Shown here: one piece after another, positions 12,601 through 22,974 of the stretch
Layout: each line of letters begins with the position of its first letter
How positions within the stretch are numbered: position 1 is the stretch's first letter
Origin: Ptychodera flava
Lineage: Eukaryota; Hemichordata; Enteropneusta; Ptychoderidae
Length of the DNA: 64,000 bases
NCBI RefSeq assembly: GCF_041260155.1
Contig: NC_091941.1
Span: forward strand, 39,876,747 to 39,940,746
Reading direction: 5' to 3'
Notes under the pieces: generated by a model
What the model was told of the DNA's origin: nothing
Seen by the model: only the letters and a program-made list of their open reading frames with translations
Database searches by the model: none
Program-made: the position numbers and the translations under genes

Positions 12601-14128
12601 CTGATAGCGACACTGCCCATACAGTAGGTAGTAACTTTGATAATTTTTGCAATATTTTTTTTCAGTTTATACAACTGTGTTCTTGTTCTACTCCATATAG
12701 CATGTTGAACTGTCCAGTATTCAGCTTGCTATCACAGCCTGTGTATGTGTACAATGCATTTGTATCATTAATAAATGACTGTCAGTCTGGACTCTAATTA
12801 AATTATCACCTAATACATATTATATTGACAGGCTTTGTCGACAAACTGAACAGTGTGTGTTTGAGCATGCTGTAGGGAGACAGCAAGAAACTGTAGTTGA
12901 TATATTTCATTGAAATATTGCAAAATCATCAACAGTTGCAGCTTCTGCCCTGTTACTAGGCTCAAGTTTGTTTTTTTACAACAAATCTCACGTTTAGATC
13001 TTTTCCAGATAAAAGTAATGAAATATGGCAAAATGGTTCTAGATTTTTAAAATTATTACTAACATTACAACAATTGGATGACATAAAAATGGTATTCATT
13101 TTTCATTAAATTACCTACAAAAACTTGGAATTGGAAAATGTAAAACATAAAAGGGAACCAAAAAAATGTTCAAGTCCCCCCTACAGGTAGAGCAAAATTT
13201 TCAAGTCCCCCCTCTACTACCCCAACAATTTTTGAATCCTCCCTGAATTCCTCCAGCCCCCTCCCCCCCAACTGTTTTTTGTGAATGCAGCCCTAATGCT
13301 GAATACTTTATTGTGTAAATATTTTATATTTATTGTATCACCATTTATGATATGTATTGGTTCAAACTATTTCACATAATGAGAAAAGATGCAAGACAAA
13401 AAGGTAATATTATGGTAGTCCATCATACAGAAAGTAGGAAATATATGTACATACCCTGCTTGGTATCACAGACAGTTTTCAAGAGTGAGATTGCACAGAT
13501 AAGCATAGACATGTTATAAATATTTAAGATTTCAAAAGAGAATACACCAGAACCAAGCTACTGTTTCTTAGACCATGCATTGTTTAACAATACTGGTAGT
13601 CATGAACATAAATGCTATACCATTAGACGAGAGTTAATGAAACTATCAATGTCTGACTGACTTGCCATACTCATTATAACAAGAAGGATGAACTCTACAA
13701 ATAGTGTATGGTTGGACTTCAATTGTAGCAATTATGTGTCAAATTATGTCGTCAAGTACAATAAAATATCATGACTGTACAAGAATATATCACGCCATTG
13801 ATGAGCAGAGGAATTTGTAGAAAGAATGCTTAAAGATTACATCAGATGTCAGGAGAGTTGGTTCAATCATAGACCCTCAAGAAGGGTCCATGATTTTATA
13901 CAGTTTTTACTGCAATTGGTATTCAAACTTAAATTTGTAATTGTTAATTTTTGTCTGCAATAGATCCAGTCTTGAAAGTCTTTCAAATCATAGCTGACAG
14001 ACCAAATGAGAGAGCCCTGCTATTGAGAAATGTTTACAGTCTAATAGGTAGATATTCATGGTTTCATTATGGAAGAATAGAAAGTATCTTAGCTGTCAGT
14101 GAGAAGCATTACCAGGTAAGATATAAGT

Positions 14129-14173
<45 letters not shown>

Positions 14174-16423
14174 AAGATTCAAAAGTGGTTTTCAAATTAT
14201 TTAACTCTTTCGAATTTCCATGTATCAAACTTATTGATTTTAAAGGCAAAAAATAAGACTGATTAATATTTTTAATGAATTTTAGGGTAAAAATCTTTGA
14301 ACATCAAATTGTTCCAGTTTCCAATACTAACACTTAATAAATAATCAATGTTGTTATGAACAAAAAATGGCTTGGAAATTCGTAAAGTTAGCCCAGTCAG
14401 TTTGGTACTCTATACCAGTATAACAAACACCGCACTCCACTATCTGTGATCACATTTTCACATTTTTGCCTTCTGTATCAGCTGTTGACTAGAACAGAAA
14501 AAAATTATTTTTCCTGCACAGGTTTTAACCCAGACACCAGGACGGAAACATTCACGATATCAAATTCTAAGTGTGCTGTACAACATGTGTTGTGATTTGC
14601 AACTATTACATGTGGTAAGTCATAGCAGTGAGAGTTTGTACACAATGTTTTGTTTCTCTTTGAAAATAATGTGATGTCTATTTGATATGAGACTGTTCTG
14701 TTTTCGTGTTTAAAATTTGTATTCATAGAAATCCTCTTGTTAATGTTTAATGATACTGTAAGTGTCAGAAGGAAATGCATATTTTTTATTTGATGGATTT
14801 TGTAATAATTTTCGATACATTTCTATCACAGTCAGTACTAGGACAGAGTTTGTAACTTTTTCATTTCACATTTCCTTATTCTTCAACACTCCATCATTTC
14901 ATCTGTACATTATCTCTAATACATATACAAGTTCAGTGATTGATTCATTTCAGAGATCAAGGATTGTATGTCTGCATCTCTTTGTAAAGTCTGCCAAGAT
15001 AGCCTCTTTACTGAAATACATTTGAAATTTGTAAATTTTTTCATTTGCCTGACAGGAAAAACGAACATCATTCAGTCCTCAGCTACTAAAACATATCAAA
15101 GAGAAGAGTGAATCTGTGAAAACTGGGGACATAGCAATACCTGTAAGTATCACTCCTTTATTTCTTGTGGAGATCTATCATAATAAACATAAAGTTCTGG
15201 GTATCAACAATGTGGACAAACTCAGATGTTTCTCCGACTCTGTGTATCGTAGGGATTATCCTTGAATCTAAGTTGATGCAAACTGAGGAGAAATATATCC
15301 TGTAATTTCATGAAGAAAAGTTGAAATAAAAGAGTATAATTTTTAAATGCAGTTTCCTATCTGTTGTGTAGTACTATAATGATGTGCCATTGTCAATATC
15401 ACTGATGTGTTGTTGTTAATTTTTATTTACCTCTATTGTCACCTGTACAGTATGATTCTCTAAACTCTTCAATGTCGTAATCTTGTTCCAGAATGTTTAT
15501 GTAATAAGAGTTACACCGAAAAAAGATTTCTTCAGTCACAATTTAAGCCAAGAAGATTATGATTTGCTTTTGTTCCTGACCAAACAACTCCTAACAAGTA
15601 AAAACTCAAAACTCATGCAAACTTATGAGTAAGTATTCATACAGTAATAAAAGGACTTTGTGTACTCGGTATTTTATCATTGAGTGAAAAGTACCATAAT
15701 TGTTAATGTGTGCGTGATAGAACTTCCTGAATGTCACGATGCCTCTTAATATCATTGCATTCCTTTCCATACTCCCATGATTTCAAATACACCAAGATGT
15801 CATGTCAGAACATAGACTAAGGCAGTTATAGTTGACAGCTACCATATTAAATTTATTAATGTCTTTTTTGTAAAGTTGAAATAATGACATTATTGAAAAC
15901 CTTGATCAAACTTTCCAATTTATTTTGATCATATCAGGCAGTATAATGGATCACAGAATCTGTTCAAATAATGTCACATATTCCTTTAGCTAGTTTGTCA
16001 GTTTAAGACATGCAATGTTTCATCTTGTAGCCTAATTTATTGCTTACCAATTCTTGCATCCAACAAAGTATGGCGTTATTTTAGTATGGTATCATGTTTC
16101 TCAAGATTTGTAAAATCAATAGACCAGAACAGAAAATAAACAATATGAACAATACACTAATTGTTCATTTTATTTGTCATATCTTTCATGTCTGTAGGAA
16201 ATGGACGCCAGGTTATGGCTCTCTGCTGACCAAATATGGCATTGATGAAAAAACCAGGACTTGTGAAGTGTCTGGAGAACTTTACTTCAAGATTTTTATT
16301 GACATTTGTCAAGCAGGGGGATTTGATGGTTCATGGTTGAGAGATGAAGCGTTAGATTTCATTGAGAAAGACAATTCGTACAGGACTCCTTTTTGGATTA
16401 CAAAATCCAAATTTACATTTTAA
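2757..16423 (+). CDS. TFB2M: TFB2M, mitochondrial transcription factor B2 (gene span, 7 coding exons)
   Basis: Joined exons 2757-3204, 10635-10880, 13964-14115, 14522-14614, 15056-15142, 15492-15628 and 16198-16423 give 462 residues; all phases agree (1,1,0,0,0,2). The product belongs to the KsgA/TFB rRNA dimethyladenosine transferase family and is the promoter-melting partner of mitochondrial RNA polymerase. Seen: a basic, serine-containing N terminus with few acidic residues, compatible with a mitochondrial presequence; a SAM-binding motif I, CFPGVGLVTEEL, around residues 147-158; then the B2-type segments DPVLKVFQIIADRPNERAL, HYGRIESI and a conserved C-terminal helix region (GSWLRDEALDFIE). 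The catalytic NLPY-type motif IV of true methyltransferases is not visible at the expected place, as in vertebrate TFB2M. The protein is longer than human TFB2M (396 residues), mostly at the N terminus. TFB1M is the main alternative and is less likely because NLPY is missing. Confidence 0.88.
4169..5816 (+). mobile_element. TTAA-flanked non-autonomous transposon, copy 1 (piggyBac-like)
   Basis: 1648 bp between TTAA at 4165-4168 and TTAA at 5817-5820. The ends are perfect 13-bp inverted repeats, CCCTTTTCCTGCC and GGCAGGAAAAGGG. A TTAA target and CCC-starting ~13-bp ends are the hallmark of piggyBac transposons. No transposase is present, only short frames that differ between copies. It carries internal CTGCCAAGTC motifs in both directions. 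It sits in the satellite element in TFB2M intron 1. Confidence 0.88.
6535..6634. repeat. (CAGA)n microsatellite
   Basis: About 100 bases of CAGA/CGGA repeats, part of the satellite element next to its hairpin head. Open frames of SVCL repeats on the - strand here are artefacts of the repeat. Confidence 0.95.
6649..6674. repeat. Hairpin head of the satellite element
   Basis: 11-bp perfect arms TGCTCACGTGT and ACACGTGAGCA with a 4-base loop. It matches the position and form of the heads at 5-30 and 11624-11648. Confidence 0.8.
7271..7961 (+). repeat. 691-bp tandem unit, copy 1 (intact)
   Basis: Starts TTATCATATACCTAG, and the inverted form GGTATATGATAA ends an inner segment at about 7836, so 7271-7836 looks like a small terminal-inverted-repeat element. 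The rest is a ~118-bp GC-rich palindrome. The whole unit is followed at once by a second copy, so it was duplicated in tandem. Not a known family to me; no coding function is supported. Confidence 0.8.
7840..7957. repeat. GC-rich 118-bp imperfect palindrome
   Basis: Outer arms CTTTACGGCCC and GGGCCGTAAAG, then GATACGGGTTTTGCGGACC against its complement, around a TCGCACGCTCG centre. Strongly GC-rich in AT-rich surroundings. Confidence 0.85.
8302..9932 (-). mobile_element. TTAA-flanked non-autonomous transposon, copy 2 (inverted)
   Basis: 1631 bp between TTAA at 8298-8301 and at 9933-9936, with the same 13-bp ends as copy 1 but in the opposite direction: the GAGCGCCCTTGTCC end is on the right. 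Nearly identical to copies 1 and 3 along its length. No transposase frame. Confidence 0.88.
10169..10286. repeat. GC-rich imperfect palindrome, second copy
   Basis: Same palindrome as 7840-7957 with a few substitutions (for example ATAAAG instead of GTAAAG at the right end). Confidence 0.8.
10635..10880 (+). CDS. TFB2M: TFB2M coding exon 2
   Basis: It starts after AAAG at 10634 in phase 1, completing G-V-G-L-V-T-E-E-L of SAM motif I. It continues with AAVENDKLLLPF (motif II, acidic residue after the second strand) and a DVTRLDP segment equivalent to the CDFFKLDP of human TFB2M. It ends before GTATGT after VPWES. The acceptor context is weak in pyrimidines, so the start was chosen from reading phase and motif continuity. 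Confidence 0.82.
10953..13295 (+). mobile_element. TA-flanked terminal-inverted-repeat element with G-rich/C-rich ends
   Basis: Left end TAGGCTGTGTTCACAAA, right end TTTGTGAATGCAGCCCTA: inverted copies with few differences, bounded by TA. Just inside, the left is GGGGGAGGGGGCGGGGGCTGG then GAGGAATCA and the right is its complement-like CCTCCAGCCCCCTCCCC. TA-bounded ends suggest a Tc1/mariner-type MITE. No transposase is recognisable. It contains the younger hairpin-head element from 11620. It lies in TFB2M intron 2. Confidence 0.6.
11620..12050 (+). repeat. Hairpin-head dispersed element inside intron 2
   Basis: Starts with the CTCACATTTGGTGTACCAAT head (11624-11648) and goes on through GAGGTTATCGTATAAGCTGA into a short TCTGTATG microsatellite. 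The right end cannot be set; 12050 is a rough estimate. Confidence 0.55.
13964..14115 (+). CDS. TFB2M: TFB2M coding exon 3
   Basis: Acceptor caatag at 13963, donor GTAAGA after 14115, phase 1 in and phase 0 out. It encodes DPVLKVFQIIADRP followed by HYGRIESILAVSEKHYQ, which aligns with the human segment containing FGRIE and GEKEFQ. This is the region where NLPY would sit in an active methyltransferase. A CT microsatellite begins 17 bases into the next intron. Confidence 0.88.
14132..14169. repeat. (CT)n microsatellite
   Basis: About 19 CT units starting 17 bases into TFB2M intron 3, directly after the splice donor. Confidence 0.97.
14522..14614 (+). CDS. TFB2M: TFB2M coding exon 4
   Basis: 31 codons between tgcacag and GTAAGT, phase 0 on both sides. 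It encodes VLTQTPGRKHSRYQ then ILSVLYNMCCDLQLLHV, matching the human YHVLSVIWQLACEIKVLHM segment. Confidence 0.87.
15056..15142 (+). CDS. TFB2M: TFB2M coding exon 5
   Basis: 29 codons between ctgacag and GTAAGT, phase 0 on both sides. It encodes EKRTSFSPQLLKHIKEKSES, equivalent in position to the WSSFDIY segment of human TFB2M but poorly conserved. Confidence 0.82.
15492..15628 (+). CDS. TFB2M: TFB2M coding exon 6
   Basis: Between ttccag and GTAAGT, phase 0 in and phase 2 out. It encodes NVYVIRVTPKKDFFSQNL then SQEDYDLLLFLTKQLLTS, close to the human LYLIQMIPRQNLFTKNLT segment. Confidence 0.87.
16198..16423 (+). CDS. TFB2M: TFB2M coding exon 7 and stop
   Basis: It starts after tctgtag in phase 2 and encodes KWTPGYGSLLTKYGIDEKT through GSWLRDEALDFIEKDN, ending at TAA 16421-16423. 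It matches the C-terminal part of TFB2M (TPLDARDILMQIG ... KWLYDETLEDR in human) and runs a few residues longer. Confidence 0.87.
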
Positions 16424-16471
16424 TGCCCATAAATAATATGAACAAAAATCATGCATTTTGAAAATCAAAGA

Positions 16472-16477
16472 AATAAA
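16472..16477 (+). terminator. Candidate TFB2M poly(A) signal
   Basis: The first AATAAA after the TFB2M stop, 48 bases downstream. A second A-rich cluster with AATAAA lies near 16625-16640. Which one is used cannot be told from sequence. Confidence 0.4.
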
Positions 16478-18160
16478 ACATCACACATTTACCTCATGTT
16501 TATATACAAAAAACAGATTTTGTGCTATTTTTCAAATACAAATGGTAACTGGTTTAAAATGATAAGAATTCTTCCTTTGATAATGTTATGGATGACGTAT
16601 TTGCAGTGTTGGATTTAATGTCTTAAAAATAAAAAATAAAGCTTTTGTATTGTCTATCAGTTGAAGCTTTAGTTTGGTTGAATGGGTGTATCTAGTACTG
16701 TAAGTTCTGATTCAGACAAAATGAAAGGTGCAAGTTCCAAAGTTAAATTATTTGTAAGTGGCTTTTGAAGATCATGAATTATGGAAGGCTCTCACATAGC
16801 TTGCAGTTTAAGGATGAGGATCCATAGCAGTGATTGTAAATTACTGTACAATGTACATACAGCATGTAACATCAACACCACCATGCTTCACTCAAATCCT
16901 TTTGCCTGGAGGTTGCACAAATATGCATATTTGAAAAAATAGAAGATTTTGAAGTTCTTAAATATTATGTTAGGTTTGCTGTGATTTATGTTGACTCTTT
17001 AAACTGATTCTTGTCTTCCTTTGAGTCAAAACTCTTTCATGCTCATTGAAACACACTGCTTCTTTTGCACATATGCACCAAACTTTTCATCAAAGAAATA
17101 CAGGTGCATTTGTATGGAAGGGAATATTATCCAAAGAAAATTGTCAGGAAAGACCTGGGTTGACTTATCCAAAATAAAGGATAGCACCAAATTAACAAGT
17201 TCACACATTGTAGGAGTATGTGATCCAGAAGTTAGCTTTACGCTCTGAAACTAAAGTTGATGACTGTTGAAGTTAGTTATTATTTAGTTCAAGTTCCCTG
17301 ACATAGCTTTTACAAACACAACCATTACAATATACCAGAAGAATGCTAGGCTGTATCATCTTCATGAAAATCAGTGCCGGACTTAGAGTATCTTTAATGG
17401 TTGCATTGGCCTGGTGTTCTTGTCACCATGACGAATTGAAATCACATTTATGAACTGGTTTTATTTCACCCAGACAGATTTTTGAACAACTCTTGAATGC
17501 ACTGCCAAGGTTTGATGAAAACAATGTGACAATACGGCATTACAATTGACTTGTAACCAATATACTGATGTAAAACCATAAAGGAAAATAAAAACCAAGC
17601 AATGAGATCTGATCTTTACATATAAAGCTATATTTTGCCGGGAAGATGTTATATTCAAATATTTGTTTGAACCAGTGTTTTATTCTGTCCTCAAAGACCT
17701 TCCATAGTCAATATGTCCTCCATTTTTTCAACTTTACCAAATAAAAGTTTGTATGGAATAATAAGAAGAATTCCAGTAATACAGAGTGAACAGTCTGGGT
17801 GACTGTGAATTATAAACTATGCAGAGATGACAATACCACAATTCAAACAAACCAAAATGAATTAGTTTATTAATAATAAACATGAAATGAATTGATTACA
17901 CAATACACAGGCTCACAATAATCAACTATCTGATACAATGGCAGAGTCACAAGCAATCAATTCTGGATAAACTAGTCAAAAATGTTTCATTACAAAGAAT
18001 TCTCATAAAGTATTACTTGTTTTAACGCTGGAATAGGTATATTTGCACATTTGTGGAATACTGTGCATGCAGAACAGACACCGTTACGCTTCCGCAACAG
18101 TCTGCATGGCATGGTTCACTGGCTGCACAGCACATGAAAGCGGAAAGGGGACTCCCTTTA
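16478..18160. other. TFB2M-MED6 intergenic region
   Basis: About 1.7 kb, AT-rich, with no splice-supported coding sequence on either strand and no clear repeat. It should hold the TFB2M 3' end and, at its right edge, the MED6 promoter. Confidence 0.5.
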
Positions 18161-18168
18161 TGACGTCA
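18161..18168. promoter_or_regulatory. Perfect CRE (CREB/ATF site) upstream of MED6
   Basis: TGACGTCA, the full palindromic cAMP response element, lies 33 bases upstream of the first MED6 ATG in a CpG-containing segment without a TATA box. CRE and ATF sites close to the start of transcription are common in housekeeping promoters. Use in this animal is inferred. Confidence 0.6.
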
Positions 18169-18201
18169 TGGGGTAACCCTTGTGCGAAGGCTTGTGGGAA
18201 A

Positions 18202-18262
18202 ATGAAAATGGCGGCGTCGACAACACTAGGAGCATCATCAAGCAGTCCATCGTCTGAGAAGG
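18202..18262 (+). CDS. MED6: MED6 coding exon 1
   Basis: Two in-frame starts, ATG at 18202 and at 18208. The second sits in an AAAATGGCGGC context and gives MAAS..., like the MAAV start of human MED6, so it may be the real start. The exon ends after GAGAAGG before GTAGGT in phase 1, and G plus AA of exon 2 makes the glutamate before NPLYLSW. Confidence 0.8.
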
Positions 18263-21200
18263 GTAGGTAGAAGCATTAGTGAACTACATACCGCTTTAGA
18301 AATCTACATAGGATTAAGGATTTTGGGAAAAATAACAAGTCAGATCGACTTTTTCTGAAAATAGTCTTTGTTCGCACGGTAAACCCTTACTATGCATGAT
18401 GCAGTCGCAAACGCCGGCTGCGCGCTGCGTGAGGTTGGTAGCAGTACACGGTCTTGGATGGAGAGCTAGTAGAGAGAACATGTAAATGTGTGACATTTTG
18501 TATAGTATCTAGCCCCGCGATCACTAGCCTAACTACCCCTGTCTGTTGTGTTGTGGTGGGGACGTGTATTGTCGCAGCAACATGTAGTAGCGTACACAGG
18601 CGCTCGGAGTCACCACGGAAAACTTCCGCTAGTTGTATGAAGAAAGTAACTTGAAGTAATACAGCCAGTATCAAACATAAACATTTTCAACATAATGAGC
18701 CCGAGTGTATTCTGTTTCTGAATACAATTTTCATTTACTTCTTCCATGCTTCTGCTGGCACATCATAATCCTAACACCTTAAATTTCCGTAAATTTAAAT
18801 ATTTCCTACCATTTTTATTGGAACACCAAAACTATATTTCTGAATAAACATTAGTTCGTTTATGGTAATGTTTGTTGGTTTTGTAGAGATATGTTTGACC
18901 AGTACCCCTATGGTTTGACCCAACACCAAATAGCTTACACATTACGTAAATGAAGAATTTCATTTCAAATCCTATCAACTAAAACCATCGATATGAATAA
19001 TCTTTCTTTTAACACACATAATTGCAATTTCTTTCGTCTTTAAATCAACATGTCCAGCACTTTGTTCCAATTTTTTTCTGCTCCAAAAATAATCCCCATC
19101 CTAAATTGAGATGGGGTGGCTTATTGGCTTTGCTAACTAGATACGGTATTGGCTGTGCAAGTTCTTGAGACAGTATTGCTGTGCCATGGAGCTAACCATG
19201 GCTGTGCTCTGAGTCAGTATTGGCTCTGCTGACTCGAGATGGTTTTAGCCATGCTAACGTGAGATACTGTATTTTTTAGCCATTTTGCTCATTTACGCTG
19301 TTTTTACTTCCTTTCCAAATTTCTTTGTGATATTTGTGACCTTTTATTTTAAAAACAATCTTTGCTCTCATTTTAGTCATGTATTTTTTTTTCTTCAGTC
19401 ATGTACAGCACGCTGAGACGTATGTGTAGTGCGCTTTAAAGAAGTTTTTAATAATAATAATAATAATAATAATTATTACATATGTACCACAGTTTACTCG
19501 CATCGAAGCGCGCGCGTACTCTTCATGTAAGTGTCTGGGGCCTGGAGCATGTAATTTTTAGAATATGAATGGGTGTTTACCTGGACCCCTTCCCAACATA
19601 TTCAAGAGTGAATGCAGCTTGCTCTGGTTATGCATAACATGTAGTCTTGGACTATACATGTATTTCTTATCTTATGGTAAAATATAAAAATCAAGGTCAT
19701 TAGAGTGAATAATATCTGTGTATAAGTGTATAAACATGGCATAAGTTGATGACTAAAGTATTTATGCCATGCATGGCTGATGGAGATAGAAGCGAGGTAA
19801 GCACACGTGCCCGTAGAGATAGACCAGTTCTTATTTTAAAATTGATCAAAATTTCATTAATAAAGAAAACAGTAATGTGGATATTGATGAACAAACATGA
19901 ATGATAAGGACATAACATACAGAAATAATGAATTTATCAGCAAGGGCTGATGCATTTTTACAGAGACATACTGTACCGATCACCTATCAAGTCATTGATG
20001 AGCCATCAGGTAGTACTAATAGTCAACATATGATTCATGAATTTCTAATGATATTGAATGCATGATAGGTGTATATGATGTTCGCACGTCTCGGCACTTC
20101 ATCAGTTTTTCTCTCAGTATGCAGCACTGCAATGGGTCAGTTTTAAAGTTATGCTCCCAATTTACGGCACAGTACAAACTAAGGTTAGAATAGATTTTCA
20201 AAATCTTGCAGTCAAAGTTAGACTTTACATATTAAATTTTGTAAAAATTTTAAGAAAACGAAAACAAAATGGGAACAATTTTTCACCAAACTTGCTATTT
20301 TTTTTTTTGCAGAAAATCCTCTTTATCTATCATGGCATGATAGTGCTTGGATTCCAATTTTAAGCCCAAGTAATGTAATGGACTATTTCTCAGAAAGAAG
20401 TAATCCATTCTATGATAGAACATGCAATAATGAAGTGATTAAAATGCAACGTCTTGGTCCAGAACAAATGAGGTAAATATTTTCCAGATCGTATGAAGAT
20501 ACTGAATGATAATTGAGTGATATCGGAATGAAAATTTCAGGTGTAAAAAAGCTGTTATCCCATTGTGAGAAGTGTGCATTAGAATCAATACAAGTACTTG
20601 TCATGGATAACATGATGATTTTCTATCCATCATGACATTTATGTATATTTCAACAGTTTTCATAGTGTTGATCTTTGACAACAGTAAATTATCAGTTCAT
20701 ATTCAATTTTTAAAACCACTATTACATGTACCTCTGATACACCAACATTCTGAGATACATGTAATTTCAAAGCTTGCTTCATGATCATGCATTATAGTAA
20801 CTGAAATCACGCAAAGAGTTACAAGGATTTATAGAATAAAGAAGTATGAAATTTCTGTTCCATACATAATAAGACAATACTGTCCACGTGTAATGGTGAT
20901 CTTCTTAGACTTCAGTGAATTTATGTTTTACACCCTATTTGATACATAGTTGTGTAATTGTTTATTTTGTAGCTTTGTCAAAAGATACTGTTGGTAATTT
21001 TAATTTCACTTCTCTTTCAGCCAAATGACTGGTTTAGAGTACATTTTACTTCATGTCCAGGAACCTATTCTGTATGTGATCCGCAAACAACATAGACACT
21101 CACTGAATCAAGTGACACCCATAGCCGACTTTTACATTGTTGCTGGTATTGTGTACCAAGCACCTGATTTGAGTGCTGTCTTAAATGCTAGGATGGTAAG

Positions 21201-22974
21201 TTAGATATTATGCCTAGTATTTGTGCAAAAACTCATGTTTTGAAATTTTCTATTCAACATGATGTACATTTTAATGATGTGGTATCGCAATGCAAATGCT
21301 AATGCAAATCGTACAGTATATATATATGTATCTTGAAAATGAAAATTTTCAAATTTTTTTTCATATGTGGAACTGAGAATTTGAGAGTTTGTCAAAAGTG
21401 CAAAGAGAGTGCAAATTAGAAGATTTCCAGACACTTTATACCAAGTTGCACGGCACCATCTATTTGAACCGAACAACATTGTACCAAAGCAAAATTGTAC
21501 CAAAACCTCTTCGCTCCAAGAGTTCTCCCCAAAACAACTTCACTTCACCCAAACTGTCGCCAGCCAGGAAAGCTAAAACTAACCTACCAATGCTCATGGA
21601 GATGTTATTACCCACCTATTTCCACGACAAAAGTCTTGAAATGCAGTAAAAGATTTTGTCTCATGTCTCCAGCAAGCTGCGTTCATTGTGGTAGGCTGTT
21701 CTTGGTACTTGAATTGTACAAATTGCTTAATCATTTCTTTGTCTGGTATAGTTGTACAAATCCTACAGGTTTTTCAGTAGAAATGGTTAATCCAAAATCT
21801 ATCTGTTGAGTCTTTGAAAAGCAGTAAGTGATGTGCGAAAAAAATGAGGATAGGGTAGATCTTTTCTGTCAGATGAACTTCCCATAAAAACTGGTTTTGG
21901 CTTTAATTTTCAGCAAACAGCAACTCACAACATACAGTCAGCCTTTGATGAAGTCATATCGTATGCCAAATATCACCCATCAAAGGGATATTGGTGGGAA
22001 TTTAAAGGCAAAGATAATGAAACAGGTTGGTATTTTTTCAGCTTTGTCATTAAAGTTATCACTCATTAATGTCTAAATGATGTGGAAGACTTGTGTTTAG
22101 TTTATTTTCATAACCAACCAATGCTATTTACTCACCTATCAATTTTATGACCATTATCAACATGAAAAGACATAATCTAGCCAAACAATCCTTTCAAGTT
22201 GTAAGTCATACAGTGCATGTTCAATTCCAGAGTCACAGGAATCAGACAAAAAACAAACAAAGACAATTCAAATAAGCAAGAGATTCATAGTTTGAATTCA
22301 GGAAAGTGATACACAACTAAAGAAAATATATCAGACAACATAGAAAAGTGAGCTCCACACCATATAGCACACTTATGGTGGAATAGTTCATATTTCTGTT
22401 ATCTGTTGATAAGAAAATTGCTGTACTGATATCCCAGTAGGCATTTACATTTCTGCAGTTCATCTTACTGTTAGTTGTTGTCATGGTAATAAGACATGAT
22501 AAAAGGGAATCCATCATTTGTGATTTTCAGAGAAGACCACACAGAAAAAGAAAGAAGAAAGAAGTTCAATCTTTCAGAGACAGAGAGTAGACGTCCTCCT
22601 TGAAGAATTAGCTCGAAAATTTCCACCAAAAGTTATTCAGGTACAGTATAGTCATTACTGAAGGTGTTTTGAAATCCAAATTTTGATATGGTATTGACAT
22701 TAGTCAGATTTCTTGAAATTTGATAACATTATTCCAAAAATAATGAGATGACATTTTGTTTTATCAACAGGCCAAACCGGGTGAAAAACCAGTTTCTCTG
22801 GACAGTAAAGAAATAGAAAATAATAATGATTCTGTAAAAGAAGAAAAATCTGAAGAAATTCAATCATCACAGAGTAGTAGTTCAACCAGTATTAGAAGTT
22901 CATTATCATCTATTCCACGCAGTGCATTTCCATCGAGTATGCAACCGCCTGGTAAAAAGAGAAAACTAAAATAA
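18202..22974 (+). CDS. MED6: MED6, Mediator complex subunit 6 (gene span, 6 coding exons)
   Basis: Joined exons 18202-18262, 20313-20472, 21021-21195, 21914-22025, 22531-22640 and 22771-22974 give 273 residues with consistent phases (1,2,0,1,0). MED6 is a subunit of the Mediator head module that links regulators to RNA polymerase II. Diagnostic blocks are [90 protein letters not shown] and [20 protein letters not shown], nearly identical to vertebrate MED6. The C-terminal tail is serine- and glutamate-rich and ends in a basic [12 protein letters not shown] sequence. Human MED6 has 246 residues; the extra length is in the N-terminal SSSS-rich start and the tail. Confidence 0.97.
18263..20312 (+). 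other. MED6 intron 1
   Basis: No coding content is supported. 18360-18620 is CpG-rich and may be part of the promoter region. 19130-19260 has loosely repeated TTGGCTNTGCTNAC phrases. A retroposon tail lies at 19390-19475. Confidence 0.5.
19390..19475 (+). mobile_element. SINE/LINE 3' tail fragment
   Basis: TGTACAGCACGCTGAGACG and TAGTGCGCTTTAAAGAAG followed by (TAA)n match the form of the tail at 42480-42560 (GTAAAGCACCTTGAG ... GTGCACTATATAAG then ATT repeats). Only the tail is recognisable. Confidence 0.5.
20313..20472 (+). CDS. MED6: MED6 coding exon 2
   Basis: Acceptor ttttgcag with a long T tract, donor GTAAAT. It encodes [15 protein letters not shown], the invariant [19 protein letters not shown] block and [10 protein letters not shown]. 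Confidence 0.97.
21021..21195 (+). CDS. MED6: MED6 coding exon 3
   Basis: Between ctttcag and GTAAGT, phase 2 in and 0 out. It encodes [23 protein letters not shown] and [20 protein letters not shown], the core of the MED6 fold. Confidence 0.97.
21914..22025 (+). CDS. MED6: MED6 coding exon 4
   Basis: Between ttttcag and GTTGGT (a weaker donor), phase 0 in and 1 out. It encodes [15 protein letters not shown] and [13 protein letters not shown], the conserved helix and loop. Confidence 0.95.
22531..22640 (+). CDS. MED6: MED6 coding exon 5
   Basis: Between attttcag and GTACAG, phase 1 in and 0 out. It encodes a lysine-rich linker, then [20 protein letters not shown] and PPKVIQ. Confidence 0.95.
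22771..22974 (+). CDS. MED6: MED6 coding exon 6 and stop
   Basis: It starts after atcaacag with [14 protein letters not shown] (human LKPGEKPVPVDQ), then a low-complexity serine- and glutamate-rich tail ending PPGKKRKLK before TAA at 22972-22974. The basic end could help nuclear localisation, which is inference. Confidence 0.93.
   Translation, partial: AKPGEKPVSLDSKEIENNNDSVKEEKSEEIQSSQSSSSTSIRSSLSSIPRSAFPSSMQPPGKKRKLK

Noticed and set aside
18043..18201. In-frame upstream extension of MED6 from an ATG at 18043
   Set aside because: The extra residues have no likeness to MED6, and the CRE promoter site lies inside this stretch.
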